A program made the position numbers and the translations under genes. The notes below the pieces were generated by a model. It worked only from the letters and a program-made list of their open reading frames with translations. It did not search any database and had not been told where the DNA came from. Below, one piece after another: positions 54,077-62,292 of a stretch of DNA of 64,000 nucleotides (position 1 is its first letter; each line of letters opens with the position of its first letter). Source of the stretch: Balneola sp. EhC07. GTDB taxonomy: Bacteria > Bacteroidota > Rhodothermia > Balneolales > Balneolaceae. The stretch covers positions 124,001-188,000 of the forward strand of contig NZ_LXYG01000001.1 of NCBI RefSeq assembly GCF_001650905.1. Reading direction: 5' to 3'.

Positions 54077-54616
54077 ATGAATTTAAAAATAATCAGCAGT
54101 ACAGATCGCCCTAACTCATGGGCACTAAAAGTATCCCAATATGTGTCGGGGCTTTACAAAACTAAAGATATAGAAGCTCAAGTAATAAGCTTGGAGGATT
54201 TTCCATTAGTTGATGTGATAGGTGGTAAATATGGAAAAGAAATTCCGTCCATAAAAAAATTCAGAGACCCTATTTTGAATGCTGATGCGCTCATATTTGT
54301 GATTCCGGAATACAATGGGGGATTTCCGGGAATTCTCAAAATGTTTATCGATTACCTCCCGTTTCCGGGGGCATTTGAAAAGATGCCAATGGCATTTATA
54401 GGCGAAGCTTCAGGAGCATTCGGAGCATTGAGGTCTGTTGAACAATTTCAAATGATAGCTAATTACAGAAATGCACTTCAATTTCCAGAAAGAGTATTTA
54501 TACCCAGAGTATCAAAAGAATTTGATCCGGAAACAGGCTTAAAAGATGATTTCAAGCAAAAACTTTTAGATTCTCAGGTTGAGAACTTTATTAAGTTTGT
54601 TCGTGATAACTCTTAA
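54077..54616 (+). CDS. NADPH-dependent FMN reductase
   Basis: A 179-residue flavodoxin-fold protein. The FMN-phosphate loop is STDRPNSWALKVSQYV near the N-terminus, and VIPEYNGGFPGILKMFIDYL is the central signature of the FMN_red family. Such enzymes reduce FMN, quinones or azo compounds. It ends with a 4-bp overlap on the convergent response regulator. Confidence 0.87.
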   Translation: MNLKIISSTDRPNSWALKVSQYVSGLYKTKDIEAQVISLEDFPLVDVIGGKYGKEIPSIKKFRDPILNADALIFVIPEYNGGFPGILKMFIDYLPFPGAFEKMPMAFIGEASGAFGALRSVEQFQMIANYRNALQFPERVFIPRVSKEFDPETGLKDDFKQKLLDSQVENFIKFVRDNS

Positions 54617-55317
54617 TTCGACTTTAGCATATATCCGACTCCGTGCAGCGTAATTAAGTAGCGTGGATCATCGGGATGAACTTCGATTTTAGCTCTTAAT
54701 TTTGAAATATGAACATCTACAGTTCTGGTATTTGTGCTGTATTCATATCTCCATACTTTTTCGAGTAGCTCATCTCTGGAAACCGGGTTGTTAGCATGAG
54801 AAAGTAAATATCTTATCAATTCAACCTCACGGGCTGTAAGTTCTACAACCTTATCTCCGGGATGGATTGCTTCGCTTTCCGCCAGATCCAGTTTAACTTC
54901 ACCTAATTGAAGAATATCAACTTCACCTGCATTCGAATATGTGCCGGCTCTTCTTAAGCGTGCTTTAATTCTTGCAAGAAGTTCTTTAACCCCAAAAGGC
55001 TTAGTAAGATAGTCATCAGCTCCAAGCTCAAGTCCTTTAACCTTATCGGTTTCCTGATCTTTAGCAGTAAGCATAATAATCGGAAATGTGTACTTAAGTT
55101 CACGTACATCTTTACAAATATCATATCCGCTTTTCCCGGGTAACATAATATCGAGAATCATTAAGTCAGGGTTATGCTCCTTGACCATTTCAACCGCACT
55201 TTCTCCATCTTCACTTACAAATACGGTAAATCCTTCACCCTCTAGTGTATCTTGAAGTGTAAAAATTAGACTGGGTTCATCCTCTACTATCAGGATTTTA
55301 GAACTCTTCTCTGCCAT
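54613..55317 (-). CDS. OmpR-family response regulator
   Basis: A 234-residue two-domain regulator. The receiver has acidic pocket residues in VEDE, the phosphorylation site D56 in LMILDIMLPGKSG, and the switch lysine in YLTKPFGVKEL. The C-terminal winged helix has VELTAREVELIRYLL and NTRTVDVHISKLRAKI, typical of OmpR/PhoB. It lies 55 bp after the kinase gene and forms a two-component pair with it. Its DNA target is unknown; the Pho box at 9331 makes a PhoB role conceivable but unproven. Confidence 0.9.
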   Translation of the reverse strand: MAEKSSKILIVEDEPSLIFTLQDTLEGEGFTVFVSEDGESAVEMVKEHNPDLMILDIMLPGKSGYDICKDVRELKYTFPIIMLTAKDQETDKVKGLELGADDYLTKPFGVKELLARIKARLRRAGTYSNAGEVDILQLGEVKLDLAESEAIHPGDKVVELTAREVELIRYLLSHANNPVSRDELLEKVWRYEYSTNTRTVDVHISKLRAKIEVHPDDPRYLITLHGVGYMLKSN

Positions 55318-55372
55318 ATCTTCTTAGTTTGAGATTGTAAAATTGGATAATACTACTTTTTTTTGAGTAGTT

Positions 55373-57028
55373 TTAAATTTCTTGAGTATTAAGTTTTGGA
55401 AAAGAGAGCACAAAAGTTGTTCCTACACCATATTCACTTTCTACATGAATATCACCTCCATTCAACAGAACAAGGTTTCTTACAATACTCAATCCTAATC
55501 CATGACCTTTTGTTTTAGCAACCAGAGTTTCTTCTACTCTGTAAAATTTCTTAAATATGTTTTTCAGTTCGTTTTTGCGGATACCAACACCGTGATCCCG
55601 AATAGAGAGTTTGATCTGAGATTCATCTTCAAATAATTTTATAGCGATCTTTTTTGTTTCAAAGCTATACTTAATAGCATTTTCAAAAAGATTACTTAAG
55701 ATGGTTTCAATACTATCTATATCTACTAAAACATTAAAATCAGTTTCCTGTTCGGAGTTGTAATCTAGTTCAAATCCTTTTTCTAATATGAACTCCTCAT
55801 TCTCAGCCAAATAATTGTCGATCAATACTTTAAGATCTTGATGAGTTTTATTTATGAGAGTTTGGCCTGCATCATATTTAGCTACGTCCAGAAGTTTTTC
55901 GATCATTTTTCTCAGACGAATAGATTCATCGTAAATATGAGCTCCATACTTTTTAAGACGTTCGGGTTCAGTGACTCTTCCATCAGAAATGTTTTCCCCG
56001 GCTGCCTGCATAACAGCTAAAGGAGTTTTAAGCTCATGGGTAACATTAGCCAGAAAACCTGCTTGCCTCATTGAAAGCTCTCGTTCTTTTTGAGCAGTGT
56101 AGAACATGAACAGTAAAGAGCCTACTAAGAATAGAACAGCAAAACCAAGAACTATAATATTTTTTCTAAAGGTATCCTGATAAGCAGAGGTGATCGGTGG
56201 ATTCAGGAAAGCTACTTTTATGATCCAGTCACCGAAGAATCTTGGAAAACGTACTCGGTTATCTACCAGATCAACACTAAAATCTACAGACGAGTTATTG
56301 GAAGCTAAGACAATATCTCTGCGATGATCATGTAGCCATACAATGGTTCCATCATTCTCGATTCCACCAAAGTATTCATAAATGAGTGGTGCGATGAGCT
56401 TATTTACAATTGCTTCCTGATCCAAAATAAAAGTAAAATACCCAATTACCCTGTTCTCGGTTAAGTTGATCAATCCAATATTCATGCTACGATGGGCGTC
56501 AAACTCTATCATGGAACGCCATCTGAGATCGAAATTATTGATCTGAATTCGAGTAGCAGAGCGTATAAGACCAACCCCGTCGCAAACCAAACTGCTATAA
56601 TCACCGGTTGTTTCCATTTTCATATCACTTTGATTGAAGTAATAAATGGAGGTGCCGGTTTCACAAGGATCTTTAGAAGCAGGGGTATAATAAATAGAAG
56701 AAGTGTAGGGATTATCGGCCAGATCAATAAAGATCTTTTCTAATGTTTTTGAAATTTCCCCGTTATTTTCCAAAGATGCTTCAGTTTGATCATCTATATT
56801 CAGGGGTTTTGTAAAGGGATCATAAATTTTACTTTGAACAAGAGCAGTTAATTCTTCGGCTTTCTTAAGCTGACGTTCGCTCTCACTCTCAGTTACTCTT
56901 TCCCGGATGTCATAAAGGCTAAAAACATTCATCCCGGTGAGTGCAATAATAGCAAACAGGCCTACCATCAGGAGTATCCAGCGCAATAGGCGATTGCGAC
57001 CAATTTTTTTGGCTGTATTAATGTTCAT
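55373..57028 (-). CDS. Sensor histidine kinase (partner of the OmpR-type regulator)
   Basis: A 551-residue kinase with a transmembrane helix at about residues 17-39 and another at about 289-311 enclosing a 250-residue periplasmic sensor domain. H331 lies in FLANVTHELKTPLAVM. The ATPase part has LFENAIKYS, DHGVGIRK and GHGLGLSIV. The extracytoplasmic sensor has no recognised fold. It is adjacent to and transcribed with the OmpR-family regulator. Confidence 0.9.
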   Translation of the reverse strand: MNINTAKKIGRNRLLRWILLMVGLFAIIALTGMNVFSLYDIRERVTESESERQLKKAEELTALVQSKIYDPFTKPLNIDDQTEASLENNGEISKTLEKIFIDLADNPYTSSIYYTPASKDPCETGTSIYYFNQSDMKMETTGDYSSLVCDGVGLIRSATRIQINNFDLRWRSMIEFDAHRSMNIGLINLTENRVIGYFTFILDQEAIVNKLIAPLIYEYFGGIENDGTIVWLHDHRRDIVLASNNSSVDFSVDLVDNRVRFPRFFGDWIIKVAFLNPPITSAYQDTFRKNIIVLGFAVLFLVGSLLFMFYTAQKERELSMRQAGFLANVTHELKTPLAVMQAAGENISDGRVTEPERLKKYGAHIYDESIRLRKMIEKLLDVAKYDAGQTLINKTHQDLKVLIDNYLAENEEFILEKGFELDYNSEQETDFNVLVDIDSIETILSNLFENAIKYSFETKKIAIKLFEDESQIKLSIRDHGVGIRKNELKNIFKKFYRVEETLVAKTKGHGLGLSIVRNLVLLNGGDIHVESEYGVGTTFVLSFPKLNTQEI

Positions 57029-57109
57029 GTATATAAAATAGGAGAATCTTTGATCCCATCCATTTTAATGGTGGTAAAAAAAGATGAAGAAAGAAATTGA
57101 AGTGATGTT

Positions 57110-57487
57110 CTAAAGCTTTTCGAAGTTTTTAACTAAAGATTCCTTCAAAACATCAAATTCGATAGGTTTAACTAAATAATCCAGATAATTGGTTTCTTTT
57201 GCTCTTTCCACATGATAAGGATCTGAATTACCTGTAATGTAAATTACAGGTACATCTGAGAATTTTCTGATCTCGAGCATGGCGTCAATACCATCCATTT
57301 CTCCTTCAAGAGAGATATCCATTAGGATCAAATCGGGTTTTATACGTTTTGCAATTTCTATAGCAGTTTTCCCGTATACAAGTTCGCCCTCAGCCCCGTA
57401 GCCCAGTTTTTCTAAATAGCTTTCGTAAAGCAGATTAAGGATGAGATCGTCTTCAACGATCATAACCGTTTTCTGTTTCTTGTCCAT
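57110..57487 (-). CDS. Single-domain response regulator
   Basis: A 125-residue receiver domain with no output domain. Acidic pocket VEDD, phosphorylation site D57 in LILMDISLEGEMDGIDAM, and switch lysine in YLVKPIEFDVL are present. The SLEGEMDGIDAM stretch is typical of CheY-like regulators paired with HisKA_2/HWE-type kinases. The divergent gene encodes exactly such a kinase, so the two probably form a phosphorelay. Confidence 0.88.
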   Translation of the reverse strand: MDKKQKTVMIVEDDLILNLLYESYLEKLGYGAEGELVYGKTAIEIAKRIKPDLILMDISLEGEMDGIDAMLEIRKFSDVPVIYITGNSDPYHVERAKETNYLDYLVKPIEFDVLKESLVKNFEKL

Positions 57488-57711
57488 AAAATTAGCTCTT
57501 CTTAAATCAGCTTATATAATAAGAGGTTTAATGGATAAAGAAAATTCTTATTACTAAAGATTTTTAGATTATAATAATTACAAAAAACCTATTTGTTAGT
57601 TCTATTTATGGTTAAAACTAAATAAGTTGCCTCATTTAAGTTATAATAGTATTCTGTTTTGATTTCTAGTAATGTTTTGGGCGGTATTAGGGTACAGTGA
57701 TTATTTAAAGT

Positions 57712-59493
57712 ATGAAGGACATCAAAAGTTTGTATAAAAAAAGATACATCAGCAAGCTGAATGTTGATATGAAAGTGGTGAGTATTTTACTGGTATTTAT
57801 TGTACTGGTGATATCTCTTCTTATTTCTATTGTTGTATCTACAAACTCATTATCAGCATTACGAGGGTTTGCATCTTTCCAAACTAACTGGACTACTGCG
57901 CGGAAAGACGTAACCTTCAATTTGGTAAACTACCTTCGCACTCAGGATCAGAGTTATAAAACCAAAGTAGAAAGTTCTGTATTTCTTATTAAAGAAATGG
58001 AGCAGATCAGGATCGAACTGAAGGATGATAATACTGACAGAGAGTTGGTAAGAGCATTGCTGGAAAAAACGCATTCAGTACCGGCTGACATAGGAAAAAT
58101 GATAACCACATTCGAAAATTTTCACGAATTCAGTGAATTCAAAGAAACAGTTGCGTTATGGATCGAATCTGATTCATTGATCTTTGAATTGGAAGGCATT
58201 TCAAACAGAGCTGAGAAGCTGATCAATGAGAATAGCTTCACGGAATCAGAACAGGAAAAACTGATATCAAGAGTTATAGAACTGGATGATGAACTAACAG
58301 TAATGCAGTTTAAATTATCCATATCTCTGGCGAGAGGAACAGAGCTGTTAAACTTGGTAATTATATGTGTAATTATTTCTCTGGTTGTAATAAGTATAAT
58401 AGTTGGGAGCATACTCTCATTGAGATTCTTAAAAAGCATTAGAAAATGGAGTGAAGAAATAGAGCTTAGTGAGCAAAAGTACCGGTCTCTGTTCGATCAA
58501 AACCCAAATGCAGTTTTTTCAGTCTCGCCTGTAGGAAAATTGATCAATGCCAATAAAGTACTTGAGCAACTGATAGGTTACTCAGCTGATGAAATGAAAA
58601 ATTCAACTTTTCAAAGATTTGTGGATGAGACTCAGGTAGAAAGAGTAAGAAAGCATTTTCTGTTGGCTTTAAAGGGAAGATCTCAGACTTATGAAACACA
58701 AATTTTAAAAGAAGACGGAAGTTATATTTCCGCTGAAGTTACCAACCTTCCTATTATTGTGGATGGAGAGATTACCGGTATTTATGGTGTGATTAATGAT
58801 ATAACGCACAGAAAAGAAGCTGAGCAGAAAATTAAAGATCAGCTGGTAGAAAAAACATATCTATTATCAGAAGTGCATGATCGGGTAAAAAATAATTTAG
58901 CTTTGGTTTCCACCTTAGTTCAGTTGCAACAGAATGAGATTGAGAAAGAGAACAGGGGAGAAAGTTTTGTAAATACTGTATCCAGGATACGTTCCATGGC
59001 ATTAGTGCATGAGCGTTTATATCAAAACGAAACGTTCTCCAGCATTAGAATGGATGAATACATAAACGATCTTATTGAGAATATTCAACTCAAAGGATAT
59101 CAAAAAATTAAAAAACCGAGGCTGGAGCTGGAAGCAAGTCCGGTTAGTCTAAGTATTGAACAGGCTATCCCAACGGGATTACTTTTAAACGAAGTGTTGG
59201 TAAATGCTTTTAAGTATGGCTCTGATGCTTTAGATCCGGTGATCAAGGTAAATATGTTTTCTGTTGATGGAGAAGTGACGATCAAAGTTGAGGATAATGG
59301 TCCGGGGCTTCCCAAAAACTTTGAACTGGAAAAACCGGAAACATTGGGCTTCCGATTGGTTTCGGTGTTGTTAAAACAGTTAAAAGCCAGTTTTGTCATT
59401 AACAATGATAATGGAGCATCTTTTACGTTCAGATATAAGATCGAAAAGCCGGTGACATCAAAGAGAGCAATGAAGCGTCGACTTGTGAATTAG
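57712..59493 (+). CDS. PAS sensor kinase, HisKA_2 type
   Basis: A 593-residue kinase. Transmembrane helices at about 21-43 and 213-238 enclose a helical extracytoplasmic region of CHASE3-like size. A PAS domain occupies about residues 248-370 (EQKYRSLFDQNPNAVFSVSP). The histidine box has H389 in LLSEVHDRVKNNLALVSTLVQ, characteristic of HisKA_2, and the ATPase ends with DNGPGLPKNFELEKPETLGF. It is divergent from the single-domain receiver and lacks its own regulator domain. Confidence 0.88.
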   Translation: MKDIKSLYKKRYISKLNVDMKVVSILLVFIVLVISLLISIVVSTNSLSALRGFASFQTNWTTARKDVTFNLVNYLRTQDQSYKTKVESSVFLIKEMEQIRIELKDDNTDRELVRALLEKTHSVPADIGKMITTFENFHEFSEFKETVALWIESDSLIFELEGISNRAEKLINENSFTESEQEKLISRVIELDDELTVMQFKLSISLARGTELLNLVIICVIISLVVISIIVGSILSLRFLKSIRKWSEEIELSEQKYRSLFDQNPNAVFSVSPVGKLINANKVLEQLIGYSADEMKNSTFQRFVDETQVERVRKHFLLALKGRSQTYETQILKEDGSYISAEVTNLPIIVDGEITGIYGVINDITHRKEAEQKIKDQLVEKTYLLSEVHDRVKNNLALVSTLVQLQQNEIEKENRGESFVNTVSRIRSMALVHERLYQNETFSSIRMDEYINDLIENIQLKGYQKIKKPRLELEASPVSLSIEQAIPTGLLLNEVLVNAFKYGSDALDPVIKVNMFSVDGEVTIKVEDNGPGLPKNFELEKPETLGFRLVSVLLKQLKASFVINNDNGASFTFRYKIEKPVTSKRAMKRRLVN

Positions 59494-59648
59494 ATTTAGA
59501 ATGGGACTTACAGACTATCTTTGCTGTTGCTTTTAAGTTGTGAACTTGAAAGAGTAAAGAGCTTTATTAAAAAATAAATGGAAAAAATTATTTTGACTTA
59601 CCTAAATAAATTAAAGCGAAACAAGATTGAAATTGGATTATTTTTAAT

Positions 59649-59675
59649 CTCGTTCCGTAGCTCTGCTGCGGAATG
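59649..59675 (+). repeat. Left 27-bp REP-type inverted repeat of the RAYT unit
   Basis: CTCGTTCCGTAGCTCTGCTG and the following CGGAATG are exactly the reverse complement of 60308-60334. The sequence has its own imperfect hairpin (TCCGTAGC/GCTGCGGA). A second hairpin, GGGAGC-TCG-GCTCCC, follows at 59681-59695. REP sequences of this kind are the substrates of REP-associated tyrosine transposases. Confidence 0.78.
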
Positions 59676-59711
59676 CTAATGGGAGCTCGGCTCCCCATTA
59701 CCCCCATTACT

Positions 59712-60242
59712 TTATCTATCAAACACTCGAATAGGAACAAGCCCATCTAATCCTTCATAATTACGTGCAGAAGAATATCTCCATTCAATCTCTCTGTTCA
59801 CAAAACCAGCTTTCACAGGGTTAAAATGGATATAAGATATTTTCTGAATCATCATTTCAGTAGTTCTAATTTGTTTAGGATGAAAGCTTTCCTGCCAGAC
59901 TTTATACTCTGAGTTTTCTTTATTAACCCCATTTTTAAGTCTTTTTAAATAGTATGTTCTATTCGTCTCTGTCAGGTAATCAATAATAGTTCTTGCAGTA
60001 TATGATTTGAATTTACGGAGTTTATCAGAAAGGTTATTTCCTGCCATTATACAATGAAGGTGATCGTGCATAAACACATAGGCATATAGTGTTATTAATC
60101 TTTCTTCCTGCAAAAATCGCAAGGAATTAAGAACTATTTTAGCTACTTCTTGATCTGCAAATAATGAAAGCTGATCATTAAATGTGCTTGTTATGAAGTA
60201 TGGATAATGCTCTTCGTAGATTTTGTATCTGCTTCTTCCCAT
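59712..60242 (-). CDS. REP-associated tyrosine transposase (RAYT, Y1 transposase-like)
   Basis: A 176-residue IS200-like protein. The HUH motif is H-L-H in FMHDHLHCIMAG (residues about 61-63 after the chosen start), and SYIHFNPVKAGFV is the conserved C-terminal RAYT block. Starting at ATG 60242 (MGRSRYKIYEEHYPYFIT) gives the family beginning; an ATG at 60257 adds five residues. It is bracketed by perfect 27-bp inverted REP sequences. RAYTs spread or maintain REP elements and are usually single-copy, domesticated genes. Confidence 0.88.
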   Translation of the reverse strand: MGRSRYKIYEEHYPYFITSTFNDQLSLFADQEVAKIVLNSLRFLQEERLITLYAYVFMHDHLHCIMAGNNLSDKLRKFKSYTARTIIDYLTETNRTYYLKRLKNGVNKENSEYKVWQESFHPKQIRTTEMMIQKISYIHFNPVKAGFVNREIEWRYSSARNYEGLDGLVPIRVFDR

Positions 60243-60307
60243 GTAGGGTAATACCATTTTAGAAGTAATTCCTTACAAAATATTTTTGAAGCAGAGCTTC
60301 TGGTGGT

Positions 60308-60334
60308 CATTCCGCAGCAGAGCTACGGAACGAG
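60308..60334 (-). repeat. Right 27-bp REP-type inverted repeat of the RAYT unit
   Basis: Exact inverted copy of the repeat at 59649-59675, located 66 bp upstream of the transposase gene. Between it and the gene a smaller hairpin (GAAGC-AGA-GCTTC) occurs at about 60290. The symmetrical placement defines a REP-RAYT-REP unit of about 690 bp. Confidence 0.78.
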
Positions 60335-60389
60335 GAAAAGTTCTGTGTCCCTATGTTGTCCCCAGAATGGTAAGCATTGACAATCATGT

Positions 60390-60435
60390 GAAAACAAAAA
60401 ACCCCTGTAACTCTATAAATATATGAGCTACAAGG
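60390..60435 (-). terminator. Displaced tRNA-type terminator
   Basis: On the minus strand CCUUGUAGCUC pairs with GAGUUACAGGG (two wobbles) and is followed by GTTTTTTGTTTTC. It follows directly after the duplicated tRNA-Leu 3' end at 60440-60455, reproducing the tRNA-then-terminator order seen at the intact tRNA. It looks like the original terminator of the tRNA gene, separated from it by insertion of the island. Confidence 0.62.
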
Positions 60436-60439
60436 CTTT

Positions 60440-60455
60440 AAAGTACCCGAGGCCG
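60440..60455 (-). other. Duplicated tRNA-Leu 3' end (att-like direct repeat, left)
   Basis: AAAGTACCCGAGGCCG is identical to 62293-62308, which covers the last 12 bases of tRNA-Leu plus four flanking bases. The rest of the tRNA is missing here, so this is a 3' fragment as left by site-specific integration into the tRNA 3' end. The repeats are 1,853 bp apart and flank the toxin-antitoxin-chaperone genes. Confidence 0.7.
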
Positions 60456-60563
60456 TAATACTGGAGTCTAAAATAGACGAAATTACATTTCAAATAGCAA
60501 AAAGGTGTGCCTATTGTAATTAATATTGCGAAATCAATATTATTTTTTACTATTTAAGATATC

Positions 60564-60586
60564 AACATCGACCAATATGGAGACCA
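60564..60586. repeat. 23-bp direct repeat, left copy
   Basis: AACATCGACCAATATGGAGACC with a final A matches 62216-62238 at 21 of 23 positions. The two copies lie inside the tRNA-derived repeats and outside the three-gene operon, so they mark a second boundary about 1.65 kb apart, perhaps recombinase arm sites. Confidence 0.6.
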
Positions 60587-60741
60587 GATTATCGCTCTTT
60601 TTGGCTTAAAAATATTTGGCAGATAATGGAATTTTAGCTATTGATTAAAATCAATAATTTCTGTTGTTTAATTCCGTAGTTATTAACTGGTATAAATTGT
60701 TTTACAAAAAATATTTTTTAATAGTTTAGATATATCTTAAC

Positions 60742-61167
60742 TTGATAGAACTGGAAAAACAAGGTAAAAAACACTTAGTCGTAAGTGTAAACAAAAATTT
60801 AGGTAACAAGATGAGTTACTCGGATTTTTGTGCAGATGAAAATTATGTTAAGTCTAGTGATATAATTATAAGTAAAATTGACTCCTTAGCTGATAATGGG
60901 TACGAAGTTGTTAGAAGACAGAAATGTTATTCAGTGGCTCAGGGTCATACAAACTTGTTGTACATAAAAGAAGGTTCAAAAGTTATAAGAATACCATTCA
61001 CAATTGAGGAAATTTGTGATCATTCAGTTATAATTTTAACTCATGTTTTTGTTAAAGATAAAAAGAATAAAGAAAACCTTGAGTTCAAATCAGCTGATAA
61101 AATTATTACGAACACTTTAAAATGGATCAGTGAAAATGAAAAAAAGTTTCAGAAACTTATTAAGTAG
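60742..61167 (+). CDS. HigB/Gp49-like toxin of a TAC module (putative)
   Basis: A 141-residue soluble protein. The start is taken as the TTG at 60742, the first usable codon after an in-frame TAG at 60727; an internal ATG at 60811 is possible. The C-terminal half, with KVIRIPFTIEE, SVIILTHVFVKDKKNKENLE and FKSADKIITNTLKWI, resembles the final strand and helix of RelE/HigB (Gp49-like) toxins, which usually show a hydrophobic strand, a V/G-F-x-K-K turn and a charged helix. The N-terminal half is longer than in HigB. It overlaps the antitoxin gene by 32 bp. An mRNA-cleaving role is inferred from context. Confidence 0.6.
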   Translation: MIELEKQGKKHLVVSVNKNLGNKMSYSDFCADENYVKSSDIIISKIDSLADNGYEVVRRQKCYSVAQGHTNLLYIKEGSKVIRIPFTIEEICDHSVIILTHVFVKDKKNKENLEFKSADKIITNTLKWISENEKKFQKLIK

Positions 61168-61594
61168 TTATCCAGAAAGTAAAAGAGATAGATTCTCTAA
61201 ACGATTAACTAAATTTGATTTTAGAGCTAGCCTGTTTCTGGAAGAATTTTCTGCATCAATATTAAAACAACTCAAAGACAATAATGGAAAAAAGAAAGAT
61301 ATTGCAGAAAAATTAGACATTTCTAAATCAGCCGTTACGCAACTATTAGACCCAAAAACTAATATTTCAATATTGAAAATATTTGAACTAGCAAATGCGG
61401 TTGGAATGACACCTGATTTTTTGGAATTGATTGACGTGTCTGATTGTTTAGAAGAGGGTGTTGAGGTTGAGAATGAATCGCGTATTGACACTTCAAATAA
61501 TTATTTTATGACTCTACATAAAAATACGAATTCAAGCACTACTGAAATTAGTAGTAAGGACTCAGATGAATTTGTTCTAGCATTGGTTCAATGA
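61136..61594 (+). CDS. XRE-family antitoxin (HigA-like) with C-terminal tail
   Basis: A 152-residue protein with a helix-turn-helix at residues 52-97 (KKKDIAEKLDISKSAVTQLL and NISILKIFELANAVGMTPDF), the HigA/XRE type. Residues 101-152 form an extra, acidic and Ser/Thr-rich tail (ESRIDTSNNYFMTLHKNTNS) ending in FVLALVQ. In chaperone-controlled TA systems, such a tail (ChAD) makes the antitoxin depend on the SecB-like chaperone. ATG 61136 is used; a GTG at 61130 is in frame. Both ends overlap neighbours (32 bp and 4 bp), indicating coupled translation. Confidence 0.78.
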   Translation: MKKSFRNLLSSYPESKRDRFSKRLTKFDFRASLFLEEFSASILKQLKDNNGKKKDIAEKLDISKSAVTQLLDPKTNISILKIFELANAVGMTPDFLELIDVSDCLEEGVEVENESRIDTSNNYFMTLHKNTNSSTTEISSKDSDEFVLALVQ

Positions 61595-62040
61595 AAAAGA
61601 ATATTCAATACCGTTATACAAATATTTTTTTAGTGAGTTCAAATATTATCGAGCCCCGAGTTAGTGACATTAATGAGGCTATTGGAGGACAACCTATTAA
61701 AATACAGACTGAAACATCTTATGATAAAGATACAAATGAATGTTTTTTGGATATAAGAGTAATGTTGCAATCTAAATTAACGAATGAAGAGCTTATCGAT
61801 GTAAGGTTGAGAAGTTCTTTTATAATAAAAGGAATTGAAGCGGAAGACATCGATAAGGAAGAAAATATAGGGATATTGGAAACACTAGTTTCTTTATCAT
61901 ATTCAAGTACAAGAGGTTATTTAGCATCACTACTTACAAACTATCGATATAAAGATAAAGTTTTCCTTCCCGTAGTTCCTCCTAAAAAGTTAATCGAAAA
62001 AAAAGCTAAAGAGAATAAAGACGTTGAAAAGAAATCTTGA
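61591..62040 (+). CDS. SecB-like chaperone of a TAC module
   Basis: A 149-residue protein that follows the SecB plan: N-terminal strand (YTNIFLVSSNIIEPR), central strands (PIKIQTETSYDK, CFLDIRVMLQSKLTNEELIDV, FIIKGIEAEDI), then the helix SLSYSSTRGYLASLLTN and the SecB-specific Pro-rich end LPVVPPKKLI, which parallels E. coli LAPVNFDALF. The tail is lysine-rich. A true housekeeping SecB would not be expected beside a HigA-like gene; here a 4-bp overlap joins them, as in Rv1955-1957 of Mycobacterium. The chaperone would protect the antitoxin. Confidence 0.78.
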   Translation: MKKNIQYRYTNIFLVSSNIIEPRVSDINEAIGGQPIKIQTETSYDKDTNECFLDIRVMLQSKLTNEELIDVRLRSSFIIKGIEAEDIDKEENIGILETLVSLSYSSTRGYLASLLTNYRYKDKVFLPVVPPKKLIEKKAKENKDVEKKS

Positions 62041-62215
62041 TTTAGTATAGACAGACAATTGTGTCATTTCTTTATTAAGTATGTCTATAATTACTACAGC
62101 ATTTTAAAAAGCTGGAATAAATTATCTTTTGTGCTCAAAAAAAGAGGAATTCATTTTATTGAGTAGTAATCTTCAAGCTAAATAAATTTAAAAGAGGCTA
62201 CAAAGTGTAGACTCG

Positions 62216-62238
62216 AACATCGACCAATACCGAGACCA
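62216..62238. repeat. 23-bp direct repeat, right copy
   Basis: AACATCGACCAATACCGAGACC plus A, two mismatches to 60564-60586. It lies directly beyond the tRNA terminator, at the island's inner edge. Confidence 0.6.
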
Positions 62239-62292
62239 AAACAAAAATAGCCTCTTGTAAGTTGTTATAAAAAATATACTTACAAAAGGCTA
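62234..62292 (-). terminator. Terminator of tRNA-Leu
   Basis: TAGCCTCTTGTAAG (62248-62261) pairs with CTTACAAAAGGCTA (62279-62292) with one mismatch over 14 bp. The minus strand continues with TATTTTTGTTTTGG. It begins immediately after the tRNA 3' flank, so it terminates the tRNA transcript. Confidence 0.8.

Noticed and set aside
62192-62217. Third tRNA-derived fragment (GAGGC ... ACTCGAAC)
   Set aside because: The match is too short and interrupted to separate it from chance.
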